64,000 nt of DNA, taken from assembly GCF_008630065.1 (NCBI RefSeq), contig NZ_VWPL01000012.1:1-64000 (forward strand), read 5' to 3'. Below the pieces are notes generated by a model. The model was not told the origin of the DNA. It made no database searches and saw nothing but the letters and a program-made list of their open reading frames with translations. The DNA is from Blastochloris sulfoviridis. GTDB taxonomy: Bacteria; Pseudomonadota; Alphaproteobacteria; Rhizobiales; Xanthobacteraceae. Numbering within the stretch: the first letter of the stretch is position 1; every line of letters starts with the position of its first letter. Both the position numbers and the translations under genes were made by a program. Positions 35,509 to 42,735 of this stretch are shown here, in pieces.

Positions 35509-36864
35509 ATGGGGGGCACCGGTGTCATCGACCGCTTCCTTGAGGTCTTCACCCGCTACATCGATTCCGGGTTCGGCCTGCTCAGTGGCGAAGTTGCCTT
35601 CCTCGCCACCACGCTGATCGCCATCGACGTCACGCTCGCCGCCCTGTTCTGGTCGTTTGGCACGGATGAGGATATTCTCGCCCGCCTCGTTAAGAAGACG
35701 CTGTTCGTCGGCGTCTTCGCCTACATCATCGGCAATTGGAATACGCTCGCCCGCATCGTCTTTGAGAGCTTCGCCGGGCTCGGATTGCAGGCCAGCGGCA
35801 CCGGCTTCAGCGCCACCGATCTGCTCCGCCCGGGCCGCGTCGCCCAGGTCGGCCTCGATGCCGGACGACCGATCCTCGAATCGATGTCCGGCCTTCTCGG
35901 CTATATCGGCTTCTTCGAGAACTTCCCGCAGATCGCCGTCCTGCTGTTCGCCTGGGTGCTGGTGCTGTTTGCCTTCTTCATCCTCGCCATCCAGCTCTTC
36001 GTCACCCTGATCGAGTTCAAGCTGACCACGCTCGCCGGCTTCGTGCTGATTCCCTTCGGCCTGTTCGGCAAGACCGCGTTCCTCGCCGAGCGGGTGCTCG
36101 GCAATGTGGTCTCCTCCGGCGTCAAGCTGCTGGTGCTCGCCGTCATCCTCGGCATCGGCTCGACCTTGTTCGCCGAGTTCACGCGCGGCTTTGGCGGCAA
36201 CCAGCCGACCATCGAGGATGCCATGGCGATCGTGCTGGCGGCACTGTCACTGCTCGGCCTTGGCATCTTCGGCCCCGGCATCGCCAGCGGCCTGATCTCG
36301 GGCGGACCGCAGCTCGGTGCTGGCGCCGCGGTCGGTGCCGGCCTCGCCGCCGGCGGCGCCGCGGCCGCGGGCGTAGCCGGGATGGGGATGGCGGCGGGCG
36401 CTGCCGGCTCCGCCGGCGGAGCACTGGCCGGGGCAGCGCGCGGCGGCGCCGCTCTTGCTGGTGGTGCCTCCACCTCCTATGGCCTCGCCTCGGCCGGACA
36501 GCGTGGCGCGGCCGGGATTGCCGCCGGCTTGAGCGGCGTGGCCAGGGCCGGCGCGGGCGCGGCGGTCCAGCCCTTGAAGCGGGCCGCGACCAAGGCCGCA
36601 GACGCCTTGCGGGCAAGCCATCGCGGCGGCGCCCGAGGTGCTGTCGCGGCCACCGGCGGCGCCATCACCGGCAGCGCGGCTGGCGATGGCGCGGCGGCTA
36701 CGAGCCCGTCGTCGTCAGCCGCATCCTCTCCGCCCGCCTGGGCACAAGCCCTCAAACGCTCCCAATCCCTCAATCACGGCGCCAGCGCCGCCGCCCATGC
36801 CGTCCGCGCCGGTGACAGCCATGGCGGCGGCGCGTCCGTCAGTCTCACCGAGAAGGACCGCTGA
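35509..36864 (+). CDS. trbL: TrbL, VirB6-type polytopic membrane protein
   Basis: The product is 451 aa from ATG 35509. The first ~265 residues contain about six membrane helices (for example AVLLFAWVLVLFAFFILAIQ and FGPGIASGLISGG), with the TrbL signature LIEFKLTTLAGFVLIPFGLF. The last ~180 residues are an Ala/Gly-rich low-complexity tail, as usual for TrbL. It forms the inner-membrane DNA passage with TrbE. Confidence 0.94.
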   Translation: MGGTGVIDRFLEVFTRYIDSGFGLLSGEVAFLATTLIAIDVTLAALFWSFGTDEDILARLVKKTLFVGVFAYIIGNWNTLARIVFESFAGLGLQASGTGFSATDLLRPGRVAQVGLDAGRPILESMSGLLGYIGFFENFPQIAVLLFAWVLVLFAFFILAIQLFVTLIEFKLTTLAGFVLIPFGLFGKTAFLAERVLGNVVSSGVKLLVLAVILGIGSTLFAEFTRGFGGNQPTIEDAMAIVLAALSLLGLGIFGPGIASGLISGGPQLGAGAAVGAGLAAGGAAAAGVAGMGMAAGAAGSAGGALAGAARGGAALAGGASTSYGLASAGQRGAAGIAAGLSGVARAGAGAAVQPLKRAATKAADALRASHRGGARGAVAATGGAITGSAAGDGAAATSPSSSAASSPPAWAQALKRSQSLNHGASAAAHAVRAGDSHGGGASVSLTEKDR

Positions 36865-37547
36865 TGTTCAAAAGGCCTTCCGTCCGCTACGGCACCAACC
36901 CCGAGCCGGTGACGCCCTATCAGAAAGCCGCCCAGGTCTGGGACGATCGCATCGGATCGGCCCGCGTTCAGGCCAAGAACTGGCGGCTGATGGCCTTCGG
37001 CTCGCTCCTGCTGTCTGCCGGTCTCGCCGCAGGCCTCGTGTGGCAGTCGGCGCGCGGCACCATCGTGCCGTGGGTGGTCGAGGTCGACCGTCTCGGCGAG
37101 GCGCAGGCCATCGCGCCCGCGCAAGCCGATTATCGGCCGACCGACCCACAGATCGCCTGGCATCTGGCGCGCTTCATCGAGCAGGTCCGCTCGATCCCGG
37201 TCGACCCCATCATCGTCCGGCAGAATTGGCTGCGCGCCTATGACTTCGCCACCGATCGCGGCGCGCTTGCGCTCAACGATCATGCCCGCGCCAATGATCC
37301 CTTCGCCAAGGTCGGCAAGGTGCAGATCGCCGTCGAGGTGTCGAGCGTCATCCGCGCCTCGCCTGACAGCTTCCGCGTCGCCTGGTCCGAGCGCCGCTAC
37401 GAGAACGGCCAGCTCGCCGGCACCGAGCGCTGGACCGCTATCCTCACTATCGCCGTTCAGATGCCGCGGGACGCCGAGCGTCTTCGCAAGAACCCCCTCG
37501 GCGTCTTCGTCAACGCCATCAACTGGTCGAAGGAGCTGGGTCAATGA
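36864..37547 (+). CDS. trbF: TrbF, VirB8-type protein
   Basis: The product is 227 aa. It begins MFKRPSVRYGTNPEPVTPYQ and has one membrane helix (LMAFGSLLLSAGLAAGLVW, residues ~35-53). The periplasmic NTF2-like VirB8 domain includes RGTIVPWVVEVDRLGEAQ, SERRYENGQLAGTERW and NPLGVFVNAINWSKEL. It bridges inner-membrane and periplasmic channel parts. One-base overlap with trbL and 4-base overlap with trbG. Confidence 0.95.
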   Translation: MFKRPSVRYGTNPEPVTPYQKAAQVWDDRIGSARVQAKNWRLMAFGSLLLSAGLAAGLVWQSARGTIVPWVVEVDRLGEAQAIAPAQADYRPTDPQIAWHLARFIEQVRSIPVDPIIVRQNWLRAYDFATDRGALALNDHARANDPFAKVGKVQIAVEVSSVIRASPDSFRVAWSERRYENGQLAGTERWTAILTIAVQMPRDAERLRKNPLGVFVNAINWSKELGQ

Positions 37548-38623
37548 CCGCACCGCATCCGTATCGCGCAGGAGCAGGCCTTCCGGCTCCGCGGATCTGC
37601 GCACAGCCAGGACTCCGCAATCCCGGATTTACGACGTTCCGCAATCCCGTCCTTCCGGCTTTGCTGATCTCCGCCCTCACGCTGTCGGCGTGCGCCACCA
37701 ACAAGCCGCCCCAGATCAGCTATGACGATCCCCAGCCCGCCGTGCTCGAAGTCGATCCGCCCGCGCCGGTGGAGGTGGTCGAGCTGCCGACGCCATTGCC
37801 GTTGCCCGGGCAGTTGAAGCCGGTCGCACCATCGAACCGAACTCCGGAACCGCGCGATCCGACCGCGCGCGTCGATAAGGCCAACGCCGCCGCACGCGTC
37901 CAGCCGGTGCGCGACGGCTTCATCAACGCCGTGCAGGTTTACCCGTTCTCCTCGGGCGCGCTCTATCAAGTCTACACCGCGCCCGGTCAGATCACCGACA
38001 TCGCCCTGCAGCCGGGCGAGCAGCTCGTGGGATCCGGCCCGGTTGCCGCCGGCGACACCGTGCGCTGGATCATCGGCGACACCGAAAGCGCCACCGGCGC
38101 CGCACGCCAGATCCACATTCTGGTCAAGCCGACCCGGCCGGACCTCACCACCAACCTCGTCATCAACACCGATCGGCGCACCTATCACCTCGAGCTGCGC
38201 TCCACCGCCTCGACCTACATGGCCTCGGTGTCCTGGCAATATCCGCAGGACCAGCTCATCGCTTTGCGCCGCCAGAATGCCGCAGCTCTTGCCGCGGCCC
38301 CGGTCGCGAGCAGCGTCGACCTCTCCGCGTTGAACTTCCGCTATGCGATCGAGGGCGACACGCCGCCGTGGCGGCCGCTGCGCGCCTTCGACGACGGGCG
38401 GCAGGTCTTCATCGAGTTCCCGCGCGGCATCGGCCAGGGCGAGATGCCGCCGTTGTTCGTGGTCGGCCCCGAAGGCAACACCTCCGAACTCGTGAACTAC
38501 CGGGTGCGCGGCAGCCACATCATCGTCGACCGGCTGTTTGCCGCCGCCGAATTGCGCTTCGGCTCCGAGCGCAGCCAGAGCCGCGTGCGCATCAGCCGAA
38601 CCGACGGGAGGCCGGCGACGTGA
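37544..38623 (+). CDS. trbG: TrbG, VirB9-type outer-membrane complex protein
   Basis: The product is 359 aa. A lipobox-like LISALTLSAC near residues 42-51 suggests a lipoprotein. The VirB9 domain carries VYPFSSGALYQVYTAPGQIT, ALQPGEQL, DTVRWIIGDT and TYMASVSWQYP. The first ~40 residues before the lipobox are unusual. They are encoded by a short duplicated DNA segment (37577-37600 resembles 37649-37672), so the true start may be later. TrbG with TrbI builds the outer-membrane core. Confidence 0.93.
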   Translation: MTAPHPYRAGAGLPAPRICAQPGLRNPGFTTFRNPVLPALLISALTLSACATNKPPQISYDDPQPAVLEVDPPAPVEVVELPTPLPLPGQLKPVAPSNRTPEPRDPTARVDKANAAARVQPVRDGFINAVQVYPFSSGALYQVYTAPGQITDIALQPGEQLVGSGPVAAGDTVRWIIGDTESATGAARQIHILVKPTRPDLTTNLVINTDRRTYHLELRSTASTYMASVSWQYPQDQLIALRRQNAAALAAAPVASSVDLSALNFRYAIEGDTPPWRPLRAFDDGRQVFIEFPRGIGQGEMPPLFVVGPEGNTSELVNYRVRGSHIIVDRLFAAAELRFGSERSQSRVRISRTDGRPAT

Positions 38624-39855
38624 GCGATGGTCTCAACGAACAGGGTACGTCGCGCCCCGGATCTGGAACCAGCAGCACGCCAGACGGCTCGATGCGGCTT
38701 CGGGCCGAGGCCCCGCGCGTCACCCGCCTGTCGCGCAAGGTGCTGGCCGGTCTTGGCGTCATCGCCGGCGCCGGCCTCGGCGGCGCGCTGATCTTCGCCC
38801 TGCAGGGACGCCATGACGCCGGCACACCCACAGAGCTGTTCTCAACCGAGCACCGCACCACGGCCGATGGCCTGCAAGGCCTGCCGCGGGATTACACCGA
38901 CGTGCCACAGCTGGGCCCACCGCTGCCTGGCGATCTCGGCCGCCCGATCCTCAGCGGCCCGAATGGCGCAACGCCTGCACTCGGACCCGGGCCGCAGCCC
39001 GCGCCCGGCGTCAGCGCCGAGGAACAGCGCCAGCTTCAGGAGATGGAAGCGGCCAGGATTAGCCGGCTATTTGCCCATACCGAGACACGGGCAACGCCAT
39101 CAGCTCTGCCGTCACCCCCCGCCGAAACGTCTGCTGCGATGTCTCCCGCGACATCCGCCGTCGCCCCCAATCTCGGCAGCCTTGGCCTTGCGCCACAGCC
39201 CGCAACGCCGACCGCACAGGAACGCCAGCTTGCCTTCCTCAACGCAACGGTCGATCGGCGCATCGTCGCGCCGGATCGAATGGCTACGCCGCCGTCGCCC
39301 TTTATTCTGCAGGCCGGCGCCGTCATTCCCGCCGCCCTGATCACCGGCATTCGCTCAGACCTGCCCGGGCAGATCACCGCGCAGGTCACCGAAAACGTCC
39401 ATGACAGCCCGACTGGGCGCCTCCTCCTCATTCCGCAGGGAACGCGGCTGATTGGCCAGTACGACAACGCCGTTGCCTTCGGCCAGCGCCGCGTGCTGCT
39501 GGTGTGGAACCGGCTCATCCTGCCGAACGGCAAATCCATCGTGCTGGAGCGCCAGCCGGGCGCGGATGCCGAAGGCTATGCCGGGCTCGAAGACGGCGTC
39601 GACCATCATTGGTGGGACCTCGCCAAGGCGGCCGCGCTCTCGACCCTCCTCAGCGTCGGGGCGGAACTTGGCACCGACGACAATGACCGCCTGGTTCGCG
39701 CCATCCGCAACGGCGGGCAGGACACCATCAACGATGCCGGCCAGCAGATCGTCCGCCGGCAGCTCTCGGTCGCGCCGACGCTGACCATCCGGCCGGGCTT
39801 TCCCGTCCGCGTGGTCGTGACCCGCGACCTCGTGCTCGAGCCTTACGGAAATTGA
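38620..39855 (+). CDS. trbI: TrbI, VirB10-type channel protein
   Basis: The product is 411 aa from GTG 38620 (GTGA overlap with trbG). A cytoplasmic N-terminus is followed by one membrane helix (LAGLGVIAGAGLGGALIFAL) and a Pro-rich periplasmic linker. The VirB10 C-terminal domain follows: ILQAGAVIPAALITGIRSDL, LLIPQGTRLIGQYDNAVAFG and INRP-like FPVRVVVTRDLVLEPYGN. It spans both membranes and transmits ATPase energy to the outer pore. Confidence 0.95.
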   Translation: MSDGLNEQGTSRPGSGTSSTPDGSMRLRAEAPRVTRLSRKVLAGLGVIAGAGLGGALIFALQGRHDAGTPTELFSTEHRTTADGLQGLPRDYTDVPQLGPPLPGDLGRPILSGPNGATPALGPGPQPAPGVSAEEQRQLQEMEAARISRLFAHTETRATPSALPSPPAETSAAMSPATSAVAPNLGSLGLAPQPATPTAQERQLAFLNATVDRRIVAPDRMATPPSPFILQAGAVIPAALITGIRSDLPGQITAQVTENVHDSPTGRLLLIPQGTRLIGQYDNAVAFGQRRVLLVWNRLILPNGKSIVLERQPGADAEGYAGLEDGVDHHWWDLAKAAALSTLLSVGAELGTDDNDRLVRAIRNGGQDTINDAGQQIVRRQLSVAPTLTIRPGFPVRVVVTRDLVLEPYGN

Positions 39856-39874
39856 TGTCGTTGGAGGTTGAACC

Positions 39875-40168
39875 ATGGCAAAATTGAAACTCGGCGCCAT
39901 CACTGAGGACAAGCCGGTCAAGCTCACCGTCGAGCTTCCTGCGGCGCTGCATCGCGATCTCGTCGCTTACGCCGACATTCTCGGCCGGGAGACCGGCAAG
40001 CCCATCGGCGAACCCGCCAAGCTGATCGCCCCGATGATCGAGCGCTTCATGGCAACTGACCGCGCCTTCGCGAAGGCGCGGCGGGTCCGACCGCACGAAG
40101 CGGGCCGGCCCGAAACCCGTCGTCAGCTGCCCGCGGGCAACCCGGAGAGTGTTCCACCAGCAACGTGA
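39875..40168 (+). CDS. DUF2274 family protein
   Basis: The product is 97 aa, with GGAGG 7 bases before the ATG at 39875. It begins MAKLKLGAITEDKPVKLTVE, with LPAALHRDLVAYADILGRE, a ribbon-helix-helix-like pattern. DUF2274 genes conventionally close the trb operon in Rhizobiales ICEs, as here. It is probably a DNA-binding accessory or regulator. The conserved ICE core ends here and cargo follows. Confidence 0.88.
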   Translation: MAKLKLGAITEDKPVKLTVELPAALHRDLVAYADILGRETGKPIGEPAKLIAPMIERFMATDRAFAKARRVRPHEAGRPETRRQLPAGNPESVPPAT

Positions 40169-40298
40169 TGGAATGCCAGGCCGTTCGAATATCGCGGCAG
40201 GTGCCGTCGCGGGGTTGGTTGGAATTTGAGGTGGCGTAGTCTCTGGGTTGTCAAACCCTAACGATTCCCGGCGTTAGCGCGCCGGTGGAGACCACGCC
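40169..40298. other. Junction between trb operon and cargo
   Basis: This 130-base gap has two small inverted repeats: GGGTT-GTCA-AACCC (40245-40258) and CTAACG-(8)-CGTTAG (40258-40277). Either could end the trb transcript. No tRNA end or clear att-like repeat is visible. Confidence 0.4.
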
Positions 40299-40789
40299 AT
40301 GACGAAGACTACCACGAAGCCTTCCTGCGTTCAGCCCGAGGCTATGCGCCGGCGCGGCCTTGCTGCTGCCCCAAATCGGGCGTGCGATCTCGATGGCATC
40401 TTCCTGAGCCATACAGGTGTCGACAAGCCCTTCGTGCGTCAGCTCCGCAAGGACCTCATGGCCCATGGCGTGCCGCGCGTGTGCCTGGACGAAGCCGAGA
40501 TCGACATTGGCGATTCGCTCATCGCCAAGATCGAGGAGGCATGAAGCTCAGCCGATACATCGCCGTCGTGTTGTCGTAGAAGTCGATCGGCGCGCCCTGG
40601 GTGAAGAAGGAACTGGACGTGGCGATGAACAGGGAGATCGCCAGCGGCGAGGTCGTGGTGCTGCCGCTGCTCTACGAGGAGTGCGAGCTGCCTGAATTCC
40701 TGAAGGGCAAGCTCTACGGCGACTTCTCGAAGGCCGAGGACTATGAGGCCGTCTTGGGCAAGCTATTGCGGCGGCTTCGGATAACCTGA
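40299..40789 (+). pseudogene. TIR-domain protein, inactivated
   Basis: The first frame (40299-40544) reads DGIFLSHTGVDKPFVRQLRK, then VCLDEAEIDIGDSLIAKIEEA and stops. The rest of the TIR domain continues one frame away (KLSRYIAVVLS, an amber TAG at 40577-40579, then KSIGAPWVKKELDVAMNREI, VVLPLLYEECELPEFL and SKAEDYEAVLGKLLRRL). One frameshift near 40541 and one stop codon therefore break it. TIR proteins of this type are NAD-cleaving or signalling effectors in defence. It is a decayed cargo gene directly after the conjugation operon. Confidence 0.85.
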
Positions 40790-40912
40790 TGAGCGAGGCG
40801 GTGATCGGCCCGAGCGCCGCAATGCTCGATGCGATGGCCGACTTGTGGCGGGGCCAGTTCCGTCGCGCGAGGACTTTCTGGATGGCCTGCTCGATGCGGG
40901 GGCTCCGTTGAT

Positions 40913-41058
40913 CTAGCAGTCTGTCGGAGTTAAGGATTTTGCGCAATTATTGCAAAGAAGGCGTTCAAAAGCAGTAATAATACTGCTTGCATTTACGTTT
41001 CTGCGCATCATTGTTTCAATTCTCGTTCGATTTTGGTCTAACTCCGACAGGCTGCTAG
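40913..41058. mobile_element. MITE-like element, 146 bp with 20-bp inverted ends
   Basis: CTAGCAGTCTGTCGGAGTTA (40913-40932) is the complement of 41039-41058 at 19 of 20 positions. The 106-base interior is AT-rich against a GC-rich background and has no reading frame. Both outer ends are CTAG, which could include a target duplication. This is the layout of a miniature inverted-repeat element moved by a transposase in trans. The parent IS is not in the window. Confidence 0.8.
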
Positions 41059-41080
41059 CCGGACGACAGCAAGCCGCCGA

Positions 41081-41116
41081 TTGCAAACTGTCAGAAAACT
41101 GCGTATATTTCTGACA
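41081..41116 (+). promoter_or_regulatory. abiE promoter with overlapping operator
   Basis: TTGCAA (41081-41086) and TATATT (41104-41109) are spaced by exactly 17 bases. TGTCAGAAA (41089-41097) and TTTCTGACA (41108-41116) form a perfect 9-base inverted repeat across the -10. AbiEi antitoxins repress their own operon by binding inverted repeats in this position. Confidence 0.75.
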
Positions 41117-41126
41117 GGAGATCAGC

Positions 41127-41720
41127 ATGCAACGGATGAGCGAACAGATTTTGGCGCATGCGGGCGGTTTGCCCGAGGGTACGCCCGTGTCCGCGAAGAG
41201 CTTACTTCACCTCGGCAATCGGGCTGCGGTGGACCAGGCGTTGTCGCGCCTGGCGGAACGTGGCCAGCTGATCCGCGCTGGTCGCGGTGTCTATCTGCGT
41301 CCCGTGACGAGCCGGTTCGGCACGCGGTCGCCTTCGGTGGAGCAGGCGGTCGAGGCGCTCGCCAGCCAGCGTGGCGAAGTCATCGTGTCCAGCGGTGCGG
41401 CGGCCGCCAACACCCTTGGCCTCACGACACAGGTTCCGGTCCGCTCGGTCTATTTGACCTCGGGCCGCACCCGCAAAATGAATCTCGGCAAGCAGGTGGT
41501 CGAACTGCGGCACGCACCGCGCTGGCAGCTCGCCTTGGCCAATCGGCCGGCCGGTGAGGCGGTCCGGGCGCTGGCTTGGCTTGGTCCCGAGAAGGCCGAG
41601 GCGGCGCTGTTGGCTTTGAAGCGCAACCTTCCGCAGACTACCTTCAACGAGCTGGTGGCGGCGGCGCCGCAGCTTCCGACTTGGCTCGCCCGCAGCGTGG
41701 GAAAGGCGGCGCATGGCTGA
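41127..41720 (+). CDS. abiEi: AbiEi-like antitoxin / transcriptional repressor (DUF6088)
   Basis: The product is 197 aa, with AGGAG 10 bases before the ATG. The N-terminal winged helix covers residues ~1-65 (PVSAKSLLHLGNRAAVDQAL, LAERGQLIRAGRGVYLRP). The C-terminal antitoxin domain reads VIVSSGAAAANTLGLTTQVP and VYLTSGRTRKMNLGKQVVEL. AbiEi both neutralises AbiEii and represses the operon through the adjacent inverted repeat. The last 8 bases overlap the toxin gene, as expected for an abortive-infection type IV toxin-antitoxin pair. Confidence 0.88.
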   Translation: MQRMSEQILAHAGGLPEGTPVSAKSLLHLGNRAAVDQALSRLAERGQLIRAGRGVYLRPVTSRFGTRSPSVEQAVEALASQRGEVIVSSGAAAANTLGLTTQVPVRSVYLTSGRTRKMNLGKQVVELRHAPRWQLALANRPAGEAVRALAWLGPEKAEAALLALKRNLPQTTFNELVAAAPQLPTWLARSVGKAAHG

Positions 41721-42728
41721 CGCATTCCTCAGCCTTGCGGCCGCGGATCGCCGTGAAGTCTTGGGCGTCGCGGCCGACCGATCCGGGCGCCCCGCGCACC
41801 TGCTCGAAAAGGATGCCTGGGTGGTCTGGGCGCTTGCCGCCCTCTATGGCTCGCCCCTCGGCGAACACCTGGTCTTCAAGGGCGGCACATCGCTGTCGAA
41901 AGCCTATGGGGTCATCCGTCGATTTTCCGAGGACGTCGACCTCACCTATGACATCCGCGCGCTTGCCCCCGACCTGGTGGGCGACAACGGCGAGGCCTTG
42001 CCGAAGACCCGGAGCGAGGAAAAGCGCTGGTCGAGCGAAGTGCGCAAGCGACTGCCCGAGTGGGTGGCGGGAACGGCGCAGCCGACCATCGCGAATGCGC
42101 TGGCCAGCGAGGGATTGTCGGCCGCGGTCCGCGTCGAAGAGGACAAGCTGTTCATCGACTACGAGGCGACGGCGACCGGTTCGGGATATGTCGCGCCAAG
42201 CGTGATGCTCGAGTTTGGGGCGCGTTCAACCGGTGAGCCGGCAAGTCCGCGCGATGTCGTCTGTGACGCGGCAGGCTTGGTGGAGGCTGTTGAATTTCCC
42301 ACCGCGCGGCCGCGCGTTATGCACGCCGAGCGGACGTTCTGGGAAAAGGCGACAGCGATCCATGTCTTCTGCCTGCAGGCACGGCTGCGCGGCGACAGGT
42401 TCGCGCGTCATTGGCACGACATCGCCCGGCTGGATGAGGCTGGCCTGGCGACCTCTGCATTTGCGGACAGAGAGCTCGCCCAAGCGGTCGCGCGCCTCAA
42501 AAGCATGTTTTCGCCGAGAAGGCGGCCGACCGCGAACCGATCGATTACGCGGTCGCGGTCAACGGCCGCCTGCGTCTTGTGCCCGATGGCGACGCACTGA
42601 AGGCGCTGGAAGACGATTATCTTCGTATGGTCGAGGACGGGCTGCTGCTGGAGGAGGCCGAGCCCTTCGAGGCGCTTATGGCGCGATGCGCCGACATAGC
42701 CGCGCGGGCCAATCGCGTGGGCGCATAG
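41713..42728 (+). pseudogene. abiEii: AbiEii-family nucleotidyltransferase toxin, frameshifted near the C-terminus
   Basis: The frame from ATG 41713 encodes the AbiEii core: HLVFKGGTSLSKAYGVIRRF and SEDVDLTYD (nucleotidyltransferase GG/DVD motifs), then HAERTFWEKATAIH. At a TTTT run (42508-42511) homology leaves this frame. The alternative frame continues FAEKAADREPIDYAVAVNGR and GLLLEEAEPFEALMARC to a TAG at 42726-42728. One lost T would explain it. The in-frame product is 295 aa with a 30-residue foreign tail; the intact form would be about 338 aa. It may be a real mutation, a phase-variable run or a sequencing error. Confidence 0.8.
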
Positions 42729-42735
42729 GGGGAAG

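Noticed and set aside
40548-40946. 132-residue minus-strand frame over the TIR pseudogene
   Set aside because: It runs through the MITE end and the antisense of TIR codons; no known family.
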